A stretch of DNA of 64,000 nt. Origin: Augochlora pura. Taxonomy: Eukaryota > Arthropoda > Insecta > Hymenoptera > Halictidae. The stretch spans positions 16,739,640-16,803,639 of the forward strand of contig NC_135781.1 in assembly GCF_028453695.1 (NCBI RefSeq), written 5' to 3'. A program made the translations under genes and the position numbers. The notes below the pieces were generated by a model, which was not told the DNA's origin, made no database searches, and worked only from the letters and a program-made list of their open reading frames with translations. The stretch's first letter is position 1, and every line of letters begins with the position of its first letter. This document shows, piece after piece, positions 48,581 to 59,200 of this stretch.

Positions 48581-49180
48581 AATTGTTTCTTCTGATAATT
48601 CTGTTAACTTAAAGATGGCATAACAATATCATTAATTTCCCTACAATTTTATTTTTACTGATTCATTTTTCACTCATTTATTTTTATTTACTCAATTTTG
48701 TCATAATTTCTTGATAACATAATTTGTTTTCTAAACTTTGTTATTACAAAATACTAAGAATACTATAAAAGGACAGTTTTCTATAGTAATTTAATTTATT
48801 ACACAAAGAACACAAAAATTTAAATTAACATTGTATACAGGAAATGCAAAACCAATTGCTCGTGCAAATATTAATTGCACCCCGACAAACTTTCTGACCT
48901 CAGCAAAAATTATTTTAAATATCAAATAAATTCACTGTATTTTATTGTTAAAACATAGTAACTAATCACTTTTGTTATTTGATTTGATAATTAACAATTT
49001 ATTAGATACGCAAGAATGATAACTGAAAGAATTGTATTTCATTTGAATAATTCATATTTATAGTCATTCGAAAAATCATCCTCCGGATCTGTTAACTTCG
49101 TCCAGCTCCTCGCGTTACATTGTTTATATCCGAAAATTAATTAATTAACTTCTTTGATGTTTGATATCCAATCATGAATA

Positions 49181-50260
49181 TCTCAGAAACTATTGACTAG
49201 TTGCGCCTACAATACTATAGTTTTTGCACTGTAAGCGTGCAAAGTTTCAATAAAATCGGTGACCCGAAAGACTTGCACTCTCCTTGTGTGTCTATCAGTC
49301 AAGTGGCTTTTCAGAAGATTTCCATTGAAGTACTACAAATTACACGATCCATCGCTGGAATCGTCCCGTTCCAACCATTCAGTGACATTGGAAGTTCAAT
49401 GAATAAATCTTTCGAACGTTCCAGCGATGTCCAATGGAAAATGAATACATGCGACCCGTCACGATGCGGCTCCGGCGGATGTTGAGGAGCGCGGGTTATC
49501 TTGGAAGTCAAATAGGGTCTGGCTGGCGAATAAGATAGGTCAAGAAGGCCGTCAAAGTGAAATATTGATATGCCCGGAGTAGCTTTCGGTGACAGTGCGC
49601 CGCGGAAGGACAACGGAGGCAACGGGAGTCGTAGAGAGTGGCCGGTGTGCGGAGCATAAAAATAATTACGATGATAGAACGATGGCAGGCTGCCAGCGCA
49701 GTATCGCGAGCCATGCCAAAATCAGATACCGCGTTGTTGCATCCGGATGCATTATTCGACGAAATGGATGCGAGTAACAAGGAGACACTCGATTTACCAA
49801 AGACGAACGCGCCGGCCGAGACGTGGAGATATGACGAATTATCGTTTTTGCACCGCTCGTAATCCGTGTCCGCCGGTTTTATCCATTGTTGGGATCGCGC
49901 TGCAAACGGGCGCACCCACCCACCGCCGGGGTATAATGAAACGAACGACGAGACGTTTCTGTTCCTAGCGCTTACGCGTTATCCCTCGGCGTCGTGAAAT
50001 ATTGCTGAAGCTTCGCCGCGAGAGTATCGTCCGACCAGAAATTTATTATATAAGCGGCAAAAAGCCCTGGCTTTCGTGCCTTCAGCCGGAGACACAGACA
50101 GCGGAACAAGTTTCTTTTCATCCCTCTGTCGGATCGCTTCCACCCGAGTCGCGCTGGCACTGAGGCTTGATGAAGATCGGAATTAATTTAACGGTCAGGA
50201 CGTTCGAGTCCCCGTCAGCGCGGTGTTACCAACTCTCGTAGGGTGTTAGTGTAATGAGTA
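49181..50260. other. CpG-rich island, overlapping ORFs, no gene recognised
   Basis: Frames of 62-135 codons overlap on both strands (for example 49915-49508 minus and 49201-49485 plus). None has a recognisable domain and none is clearly favoured. Confidence 0.45.
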
Positions 50261-50955
50261 ATGTTAAGTGGGATGCTCAAACGGTGCCCGAGAACTATGA
50301 GTGGATACAAAGGTTTAGCATAGTTTCAATTAAATTAATTGAAATTGATCAAATCCTGGCGGAATACTAATTGCTTGGAACTAATGGAGATAGGAGATGA
50401 GGAAACACGAGTAATTATAATTCAAATCCGCAAGAATTCGTTTCCTTGAACCATTTAAAACACTGACTTATGGAAATGCAGCGTTTAAGAAATATTAAAT
50501 AAATAAATAGAAATAATATTAATGTTTTCGATGCACTAGTGTGAAGAAATTTATATAGAAAAATGGCAATGCGAAACACAAAATGGGAAAACACCGAAAA
50601 ACTGAAAGTAAATGGCATGTTATGTTTGAATAATTAAAACTATCCAAAAAGATAGTTTAAAATTTTCATTTGTTGGAATTGATGGTGAAAATGTGTATTT
50701 TGAATCTTCTTTCGAAAGGAGAAGAAGACAAAAGACTATTGACCATCATTGAGGCTATTTCTGGACCAATCGATAATTCGGTTGATCTACGATCGAAGTT
50801 TCTAGAAGCATCGAGATGCGACAGACTCCCTAGTTACCAAATTTTTATTAACGGTTCATGGCTAGCAACGAGGTAGTATATATAGAGGGATCTTGGTCAG
50901 ATTCGGCGCTACACCTGTGAGAGAAGACGAGGTAAGCCACGGTCACTCACGGGGA
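50261..50955. other. Mixed, partly AT-rich stretch, no gene seen
   Basis: A 68-codon frame (50670-50876) lacks a domain. GTAGTATATAT at 50873 recurs at 51411, on either side of the tandem array. Confidence 0.45.
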
Positions 50956-50959
50956 AAGG

Positions 50960-51215
50960 AGATGACGGCCAGGAAGGCCGGCCGCTATCCGGACATAGGG
51001 TTACGATAGCCTTGCAGTGTAACTTAGATCCAGGGAGAGGACGGCCATGGAGGCCAGCCGCCCGTTGTAGGATTCTGCATAGGTACTTCGGTGACCATGA
51101 CGATTGGAAAGGACGGCCAGGAAGACCGGCTGCCATCCGGACATAGGGATACGATAACCTTGCAGCGTAGCTTAGATCTATTGGGAAAGGACAGTAATGA
51201 AGGCCGGCCGCCTGA
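50960..51215. repeat. Tandem array, about 75-bp subunits in 148-bp pairs
   Basis: A GGACGGCCAGGAAGGCCGG-type block recurs at about 50964, 51040, 51112 and 51190. The first and third are followed by near-identical CCGGACATAGGGTTACGATA and CTTGCAGTGTAACTTAGATC, giving a 148-base higher-order period. Downstream sequence to 51406 ends CCCGTTACA, which could be an LTR terminus, but no start or target duplication was found. Overlapping ORFs here come from the repeat. Confidence 0.85.
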
Positions 51216-51767
51216 TAGTAGTAGTTGTTCCATTTGATCAAACTTGCATTCGTTGATCGCCATAGAAGTTAGCAAGGAAATTGATAAAAAATACACCAGT
51301 AACACCTTGTAACTTGCTAATCAGAATATATCTCCTTTCGTCCTAAGTAATCCTTATATCCTGTATCGAGGAATTGATTCAAACTACCCTTCCACCACCA
51401 TCCCGTTACAGTAGTATATATTGCATAAATACAGTAAAATTCAACAATGACTTAATATACTATAAATTGTATGTACAAATCTAGGTTTCTTATAAATTTG
51501 AAAATTTATAGTAATGAGGAAAATATAGGCTCATAAACAACATTACTCATGATATGGGGGTTTCACTATTATGGGCATTGCCAAATTGTACGATCGTGAT
51601 CTTGATCTGAGTATCTCCTTAATGTGGGGCCAGGAAATGGTAATGATTATATCTGCATTGATTGACTCAAGTAATAAAACTCTTAGATAATCTTTTATTG
51701 TAGAACTAAAGTGCAATCATTACAGTAATCGTTAACAAATTTGTTATCAGTGAATTTCACTTGTTCT
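51216..51767. other. AT-rich stretch, no gene seen
   Basis: Nothing recognisable between the tandem array and the next MITE. Confidence 0.45.
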
Positions 51768-51771
51768 TTAA

Positions 51772-52043
51772 CTCTTTGGAGCACGGTGGAACTAAAAATG
51801 TCCCACCTTTTTCTTGTACGGTAAAGTATAGTGGGGCATTTTTAGACCCACCTTGTAGTAGGCACGATGGGATTATTTAAGTCTGATTCTACAACAACAA
51901 ATTCAGTTAAATTAATATTTGTTTATGTTGTCATATGCTTTCAAGAAAAATAAACTAATTACAATATTCAATTAAAAACGCGACAAAATTTCTGTGCCAG
52001 ATGGCCACCATCTATTGATCCTAAAATCCTGTGCCTCAAAGAC
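51772..52043. mobile_element. TTAA-flanked MITE, 272 bp (family B)
   Basis: TTAA at 51768-51771 and 52044-52047. Left end CTCTTTGGAGCACGG, right end CCTGTGCCTCAAAGAC, inverted to each other with a few mismatches. It contains the internal inverted pair TGTCCCACCTTTTT / AGTGGGGCATTTTTAGACCC shared with 39836-40205. It lies immediately beyond the RNase H relic of a non-LTR element. Confidence 0.8.
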
Positions 52044-52084
52044 TTAAGAATTCAATTATGGCGATGCGAGTACGAGATTCCAGA

Positions 52085-52830
52085 TGACATGTCATATCAG
52101 TAAAGAGAATTTTGAATTTGGCAGAGACTTCGTTTTCTGTTTACTGTTTTTCGGAGATTATCAACTATTTCATCACCATTGATGTCCCTATATGCTGGAA
52201 TCCAGTAAATATGGACAGTCAAATTTCTCAGGTTCTTTAATTATCCCGTCAGTTAATCTATCGATTGAATGGCTGAGGCTGCGCTAAGCGAATCCGTATA
52301 TATGTGTATCTATGAATATCTTCATTTTAGATATGATTCACTAACCCTAAATCTAGATTTGGAGCAATGTATTCAGCGGTGAAAACTGAAAAATTGAACG
52401 AAATATCAATGGATTTCGAAAGCACAAGTTCGGAAGAATATACGACAGCTCCAACTCTTTTAGTGAGGCCTAACTTGCTACCATCAGTGAAAATCAAAAC
52501 AGCGTCTTTTTGTCTAGATCTAAAATGTTCGATAAATAATAGGTTAGTGCATGCGGATTCGAACAATGTTTTAGAAAGTTCAGAATTTACTATAATATTA
52601 TATTTTCCTAGGTCCCTTTCGTAAAGAAACTGCGGCCAACTGTTAAGAGAACAAATAGGGTGGATCTCTTCGAGACTATAATTAATTCATTGAATAAAAA
52701 GTGAACATGATCTATTTAGCATTTTTCTCCAAATTAATAGTTCGTCCTTAATAACATTGAAAATTATAAGTTTCGGAAATGACTTATTATTGGAGAATAT
52801 TCTATTAAGATATTTACAGTTTGAAAGGGA
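52085..52830 (-). pseudogene. Non-LTR retrotransposon RNase H relic (end of ORF2)
   Basis: On the minus strand an 80-codon frame (52566-52327) reads AVLIFTDGSK, GAVVYSS and SVFTAEYIA. This is the RNase H core with the first Asp in TDGS (codon near 52485) and the Glu in TAE (near 52374). After a frame change, IYTDSLSAASAIQSI (third Asp near 52293) and then VHIYWIPAYRDINGDEIVDN continue to about 52120. That is the usual WxPAHxGxxGNExAD end of the domain. Upstream, LEEIHPICSLNSWPQFLYER extends the homology toward 52680. The motif order fits RNase H of the Jockey/I/R1 group rather than LTR elements. Reverse transcriptase and endonuclease are missing; the frame is broken by shifts and stops. It is a dead 3' fragment. 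Confidence 0.82.
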
Positions 52831-53280
52831 GAATCAATGTTAGTAGCCCACCACTATTGTAAACGCGGCTTTATTCTGAATTTTTGTAACGAATTGGTCA
52901 ACCAGTTTTTGAATTATCCGACATGCAAATTTAAAAGCGAGGTTTTGAGAAGAATAAGATTAAATGTTTCCAGTTCGGTTCTGCGAACAAATTACATCGT
53001 ACTAAACAGTCCGCAACTTCGCTGCATTTGCGATCGAAAATGTTACGAGAACATTTTAAAAAGGTTTGTTCCTTTAATTAGCGCATAAAAACGATTCGCT
53101 AAACCTGTTGCGCGGAAAATTTTCCACTAAACAAAGCGTAGAACATCGAATAATCAATTGAAATTCTTAAACGTACGACAATACTACAGATACACAATGA
53201 AATCTAAACACTGTCAGATCTATCACTGACCCAATCAGGTAGATAGATCTCGAACGTGACGAGAATATAGGAATCAGATC
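52831..53280. other. AT-rich stretch, no gene recognised
   Basis: An 83-codon frame (52837-53088) has several Cys and Arg residues but no domain I can name. It may be an unrelated remnant. Confidence 0.45.
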
Positions 53281-54375
53281 CAAGGAAAACGAATAACCTT
53301 CGAGAGCGGCGCACAGTAGACCGGATCAGAGCTTAGCCGGACAAAAGCTGGAATTCTTGCAGCGCTCCGAGCGGAATCGAATCGGTCAGTGGTCGAGCGG
53401 ATACACAAGGTCTATTCCTGAGCAGGGCAGGGCGGAGAAGATGATTGATTGCCGCTCAACAGGCAACTTTATACGGGATTAACGTCTCCATAACCGGGCT
53501 TTGTATTTCGAAGTTTGCGCTGCGACCTGATCTTTTCACGGCGCAGCGTGCCGATCGGGTTTCAATACCGCACCGGCTGGACGATCCGGCGCGGACATCC
53601 TTTGTCAGAGCCTGGTATAATCCAATGGCAGTGCGCTTATCGCGCGATGCAAGTAGCTCTGCAGGCAATCTTTCAGGGACAATATAACTCCGTTTCGATT
53701 ACCGGCTCCGGCGCACGGTATCCTAAGACAATGGTGTACCTGTGGGAGAATCAGTTCCAGCTGGTGATTTCATCTGCTGGACGCGGACCGCAATTCGCAA
53801 ACCGTGAGATCCGGCGTGTCCAATTCGCGGGCATGGGTACGTGCGACAGCTTAGACCTGCATAATTACTCGGATGGCCGAGTTATCGGGGTGCAGATACG
53901 ATCTTCCGCTCGCCGGATCAAACGAAACCGCCCCACATTGTTTCGCGACCGATCCACGACCGATAAAGATGCGTCTGTTTAGAAAGCAGCTTTAATCGCG
54001 AGAGGTATCCGTGTTCGCGCGTATCCCGGACACCTCTTCGTCCGTGATGCCTCCGAATGGAGGAGAGGTCCGGGTTGGTAACATTCGATTCTAACGGATT
54101 TGATTCTCTCGGCTTAACTCCGCTTCTCGAGTTGCCGCTGCACGCGTGCATGTGTGCACACGTATGCGAGAAATCTGGCTGTCCAATCATGATAGGCAAT
54201 ACGCACGATAGCTTTGCATTCGGAGGACAGACGCTGGTCCCTGGTACATTGGATTATCACCGGTTTGCACCGACCCCATGCGTGTTAGGTGCGACATCCG
54301 ATCCGATCAATCAATTTTCTTATTTGGCCAAATGGCTCGTTGTACGTGCGACAATATACTGGCAAAACTACGGTT
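53281..54375. other. CpG-rich island with the longest ORF of the window
   Basis: A 155-codon frame (53515-53982 plus) and a 137-codon frame (54057-54470 plus) overlap shorter frames on both strands. I recognise no domain. The translation is Arg/Ser/Gln-rich without a signal peptide or membrane segment, and no ribosomal or splice context argues for it. I list the island rather than a gene. Confidence 0.45.
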
Positions 54376-55120
54376 CCTTTAATTTTATAAAGCAGAAAGA
54401 TTTCTTTTTGCAATTGGATATGTTTTTTCAATGCTTCTCAAATAGTAGTGAAATTTTCAATTGCAGCTGAGTTCTAATACTTAGATCTGTCAATTTGAAA
54501 TAGACTATTTATTAGTATACAATATTTCCTCTTTTTTTAAATATATTTCATTTTCATTTATAGTACTTGGCATGTATAATCAATTCCACGTTTTCTCTTA
54601 CTGACGTTATACATTATTAATCTATCATATACATTTTCGGAATTTCATTATGATCCACAAAACGTAAGAGTACTGAAAAAGTCATTAATGCTGTACAAAT
54701 CTACTTTCCAATTTTAATTTCATTAAATGAGATACACCCATGTTACAAAATTGTCGAGGTTGACGTGGAGGTCGAGGTGTTCTAAAAAAGTTTTCCTATG
54801 CATAAATTAAGTTAAACGATCTACGCTACGAATACGGTACTAACACCACGAACTTGAGGAAGAAATATCGCATACTAATGATTGGCAATTACTGTCTTTA
54901 TCCCCTTGACGTACTTTTCTAATAATTTCTAATAATAACTGTTAAGTATGAATATGTTCTAATATGTATTAATAATAGTTCTAATAGTTATAATAATAAC
55001 CTGTTAAGTATGAATATTACTCCATTTTTTTAGTCCAAATAAAATTCTGTTTTATTGTTGGACACTTTCAAAAATGCAATAAATTTTTTAAAACAGAACT
55101 TAACAATTTGAATTATTTTA
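54376..55120. other. AT-rich stretch with repeat fragments
   Basis: Holds the family E copies at 54929-55055; otherwise nothing recognisable. Confidence 0.5.
54929..55055 (+). repeat. Dispersed repeat family E, with local duplication
   Basis: AATAATAACTGTTAAGTATG (54931) and AATAATAACCTGTTAAGTAT (54992) are two local copies. The second continues into TACTCCATTTTTTTAGTCC and AAATAAAATTCTG, shared with 47481-47540. Confidence 0.7.
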
Positions 55121-55286
55121 GACGATAGATGGCTCTTAGAGCCTCACGTATGGATACGTCCAAATCCATGGATAATATTCATGGATTTGTATACGCTTCA
55201 ACTGAACACAGTATTTAGCGAAGCTGTAGAAGAATATAAAGGCTATAGAGCAGTGGACCGCAATAAACAGTTATATCTAAAATTGT

Positions 55287-55642
55287 GACAAACAAAATAC
55301 TTGTGGTTACAACGACAGCTGACGAGATTCTGGTTACACTTCGTCAGACCACTAAAAACGAAAACGAGAAGAAACCCCTAAACTAATAAATTTATCAAAC
55401 AGACACTACACAGACTCTCAAAAATGGCATCGACTAAATCGACCGCAAACTAAACCCAAACGGAAAGATGAGACGGGGCAACCATATATGCGTCGCAACA
55501 ATAGAAAAACTAGTATACTAGACAATGATGATAGAAACAGCGCTCTCTAACTTCGGGTATAAATAGCGCGCGTGCCGCGTGTATGAGTTGGTGTGGGTAT
55601 GAGTGTGCTGTGCGTGAGTTCAGGGGTTGTCGCGTTCACAAC
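55287..55642 (+). mobile_element. LTR-like segment (weak)
   Basis: Begins TGTGACAAAC and ends GTCGCGTTCACA (inverted TGTGA/TCACA). A strong TATA-like GGGTATAAATAGCG at about 55557 is followed by GC-rich sequence. I found no target-site duplication and no clear poly(A) signal, so this could instead be an unrelated promoter-like sequence. Confidence 0.3.
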
Positions 55643-56230
55643 ACGACAATCTTGACGATTCCTTGGGATGGATCAGCCCCGAAGGGTCGGAGAAGCATCT
55701 TCACTTAGCAATGTGCGAAACGCCAGCGGTTCACGGAACCCATCGACAAAGGCAGTCGAGTATGGGAGAATCAACAATCCAGAGGTGTTTCTGCCAACTA
55801 CGTGAGTTTATAAGATTTCTTCTGCGTGTCGCAGCATTTCTCGACGCGTTTCGATCGGAAATTCTCTCGACTCCCTCCTCTCACACGTGTTTCTTCCAGC
55901 GACAAGGATCCGGCGTTCTATACGCACTACACGCGATTTTCCTATACGTGAAGCTGTGTCGTTTCTTGCTCTAATAAGATTATTCGCGAGTCTCGTTCTG
56001 ACTCGAGATTTCACACTTTCTCCTTCTCTTTCGCGGTCGACGTTCTTGCATTGTACGTGCCTCTTTGTCGCGCTTCGTTCTTTGTCACGCAGAACGTGTC
56101 GACGACCTGGTCCAGCAAACGAGCGCCACGTGCGTCCTCCCTCGTCGCGCTCTATACGATTTGTTTTATTTACAGTTTTGTAACTACTTTATTATGTAAC
56201 ATGCTATATAAATATCTATTTGTTATTTGC
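55643..56230. other. CpG-rich island, overlapping ORFs, no gene recognised
   Basis: Frames of 64-115 codons (55627-55974, 55887-56183, 56051-56245) overlap in different phases and lack domains. The sequence is TCTC/CGTTC-rich. Confidence 0.45.
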
Positions 56231-56234
56231 TTAA

Positions 56235-56490
56235 CACATTCGTGACCGGCATATTTTTTCCGTTTCTAATACTGAGCACCGGTAAAAATAATTAAAATAA
56301 ATTTCGAAGCTGGTTGCCGCAAGCTTGCATCGTTAAAGGAAGGATAAAAATGATAAAATTTGTTTTGAAATATCAATGTTGCAATTATGTGTTGCTCGTA
56401 ATAAAAAGATTATTATAATTTGAATATTTGCTATACTTGTTTTAATAGAATTTAAAATGACGTAAATTCATGTCAGCGGTCGCGAATGTG
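56235..56490. mobile_element. TTAA-flanked MITE, 256 bp (family C)
   Basis: TTAA at 56231-56234 and 56491-56494. Left end CACATTCGTGACCGGC, right end GCGGTCGCGAATGTG, complement CACATTCGCGACCGC: the best-preserved inverted ends in the window. Interior AT-rich and non-coding. Same family as 43522-43807. Confidence 0.88.
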
Positions 56491-56562
56491 TTAATAAACG
56501 TCCAGTCGTTGGTCTGCTTCCTCAGTGAAATTAACTCGCAAATTATTCACAGCACCGATCTA

Positions 56563-56586
56563 CCCCCCCCCCCCCCCCTCCCCCGC
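56563..56586. repeat. C homopolymer run
   Basis: Sixteen consecutive C, then TC and a further CCCCC-type run. Unusual in AT-rich DNA; assembly length may be inexact. Confidence 0.95.
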
Positions 56587-56669
56587 CTTAGGTCCAGGCT
56601 TCTGCAACCTAACAAATGACTAAACTATTTTGTAATAAATTTACTAAACTATACTATACTATACTGATT

Positions 56670-57125
56670 TACTATACTTAAACTGACAAAAGAAAATAAG
56701 AAACTCTCGTTTTTTAACTTTTATATCTGAGACTGTAACAAAAATTTAAAAAATGTATTTTCTAAATCTCGATTAGTTATATGTATGCTGAACATTTCAA
56801 CGAAACCGGTTAGCGAAGAGTTAATTTACAAGTTAAACGATTTTTGAAGTCAATAATGTCAAAAATGGGAACAAAGCTGTGGGTTTTCTGATCTTTAAAT
56901 GTTTACAACTGGTATGAAACGCGTCTTTTAAATGTTCGTTATAGACTCAGATAAAAAAGTTAAAAAATGAAAGCCTTAGTTTCTTTTGTTATTTTAAATT
57001 TAAAAAGAACATTCTAGGCATGATCTAATAGGCCAATCCCCGAAAAAATTCAAGTCGTTTAGTCTAGTTCCAAAAAGAATTATTGTGTTTTCAAAGTTGT
57101 CCGAATCTTAATTGTATGGTATAAA
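56670..57125. mobile_element. Palindromic Tc1-like element
   Basis: The left arm (AAACTCTCGTTTTTTAACTT, TATATCTGAGACTGTAAC, 56700-56745) is the inverted counterpart of 56945-56990 (ATAGACTCAGATAAAAAAGT, TAAAAAATGAAAGCC). To the right, AAAAAATTCAAGTCGTTTAG (57047) and AAGTTGTCCGAATC (57099) are the complement of the arm at 17158 and 32395. No transposase relic in between. The outer left terminus appears truncated. Confidence 0.6.
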
Positions 57126-57345
57126 TATAAATTTTTTCGGCCCTATAAAATTACTACAATAGTAAAACATTTAATCGCTGTAATTGTGAAGATAATGTCA
57201 CTGCATGGCTTTCGCGAATGTTTCGTGCTTTACTTAGTTGTATATATGATAAATATACATATATTGAGAAAAATGGTAATTTAGTTATGAAAAATATCAT
57301 TCGCGCAGAATCCAGTCGTGCCTAAGAGGTTAAACGTGGATATTC
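57126..57345. other. AT-rich stretch with a possible TTAA-type end
   Basis: GTGCCTAAGAGGTTAA at about 57320-57335 looks like the right terminus of a TTAA element, but no left partner was found. Confidence 0.35.
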
Positions 57346-58150
57346 GGAAACAATTCTCGTAACAAACGTTCATAATCGATATTAATCGTTCGCGATATAT
57401 TTGCAGAGCTCTCCCGATAATCCAAGCCATCCAGTATACCTGTTACATTCTGAGACTGAATTCCATGAGTATTAGGAACGCGGTTCGATCAGACGCACCT
57501 CCAAGATTGGCCGGTCCGACATCCGGATTCCGAATGCACTGATTACCTTCCGCGGATTTGCCTGGGATGCAATGATTTCTCCTTCGCGTGTTTGTACACG
57601 ATGAATCAGAGAACAAACAGTTTTATCTCAACGAATTCAATATATTTCTATCGAATACCGTTTTCAATTTTGCTGGCATATGCATCTATTGTCTCCGGTA
57701 AAGGGCGATTCAATCAGGTCACGCAATACGAACGAAACACATGAGGCGGATACCTGCTGCCTCCTAGACAATATAATCAGCAAGGAAATTCGTTGCTCTC
57801 GCGAAAACCCGAGGCACTGGAAATCCAATTGTTTGGCACGTGCCGGAAAGAGGAGAATGTATCGAGGGATTTAAAGGCATTCGTCATTTCGTTGAACTAG
57901 GACGTCCTTCGAACCCGTCACCTACATTACAGCCAATCATTCAAACAGATTTTGGCAATGTGGCGTCAATCATTCGTCGCATCTGCTGTCAATCGATTGC
58001 CATCGAGGACGCGGGAGAATCGGTCATCTCTCGAATCACAAAAGAATTTTTCTCTCGACCCTACTTCCCCAGACACCGTAACACTTTGATTTGATCGTTC
58101 AGTTGACAAATAATACAGACGAGACGTCGATTCATCGATCGTCGATACTT
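57346..58150. other. GC-richer island, no gene recognised
   Basis: Frames of 64 (57680-57874) and 84 codons (57840-58094) overlap in different phases without domains. Confidence 0.45.
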
Positions 58151-58540
58151 CAAAGGATAACGTTCATTTTTGTTGTATCATCGTCATTGTTATTTTACAT
58201 GAACTGGCAGGAAACATAATTTGTTTCAAATAATAGATAGCATTATTGGCTGACAGGCACAGGTTTCATGAAATTAAATCATCAGCGAGCGTCAGATATA
58301 CGTGACACTTGTTGCTAGTGCCAGTCTCACCTAGCACCAAGTACTGTCTACAGATGACCTGTTACTTAGTTCACTGTGACGTCTTGTAATTCGAGCAGCA
58401 AATACTTTGGATATACAGATAATGTAACTTAGATGTCTAATGATATTTCATTCCTGGATTTCGATAATCTCTTATAAACTGCAGACTCGTGTGAAGTTAG
58501 TAATTAATGTAGAGTAGCGTTTAAACTTGTTTCCACCAGG
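58151..58540. other. Unannotated stretch
   Basis: Mixed composition. Nothing recognised. Confidence 0.45.
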
Positions 58541-59100
58541 GATGCATATTTATAAATATTAATGAATGACCGATTTAACAAACTAATTGGAATGCAATGT
58601 TGCAGAAATGCTCGTTAACCTCGTTGGTGTGTTGTATCGTTCGCAGGCACCCGTGTACGAACAATCGCAATTAATTGTCTATAGGTTCCACGGAAACGAG
58701 CCATTAATTGGAGAGGGATTAATGTTGCCATATTGATCTGTACGTTTCTCCTTTTAGTTAACAATTATTACGTGTGATCGGTTCGATTGTCGAGAACTGA
58801 ACGTCAGAGACTATGTCAATTTTCCCCGACAGTCTCAAATTATACAGTTGATTTAAGCGATATGCTTGGAAGTTCGTATGACCGGCGATCATAAATTGTG
58901 GAGCAAGCATACGTTTCGATCATGGAACGAACATCCTACTTACTGTCGATGATTACGACAGTTGTAAACGAATATGTCTGTCATAATTTGAATAATAGAA
59001 ACAAATGCGTAAGATATTTGAAACGTATTATAGACGTCGATTAATTTCCCAGTTGGGTATCGAATTTGATTACCTTTCTTTTATGAAAAATACTTTTGCG
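58541..59100. promoter_or_regulatory. Island with clustered TAAT cores (candidate regulatory)
   Basis: Between about 58665 and 58735: CGCAATTAATTGTC, GAGCCATTAATTGGAGAG and GGGATTAATGTTGCC, three ATTAAT-type cores in about 70 bases, in moderately GC-rich, ORF-poor sequence. Enhancer function is inference. Confidence 0.25.
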
Positions 59101-59200
59101 AATGTATCGTATCCTTCCTAACGTGACCCAATAAATATCATAAGATCTTGATGTCTTTGCTTTATTTCTGTTTTTAATTGAATAAATGTGACACATATGA

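Larger units (their letters stand above)
47071..49180. other. AT-rich stretch with dispersed-repeat fragments
   Basis: No gene seen; a 118-codon frame (48384-48028 minus) lacks a domain. Includes repeats at 47481-47540 and 48515-48580. At 48225-48270 and 49170-49275 there are phrases such as GCAAAGTTTCGTTACAAC and GCAAAGTTTCAATAAAATCG. These recall interiors of old Tc1-like elements, a weak impression. Confidence 0.45.

Noticed and set aside
50909..51305. Overlapping minus-strand ORFs of 93 and 110 codons
   Set aside because: They span the 75/148-bp tandem array; the apparent protein repeats come from the DNA repeat.
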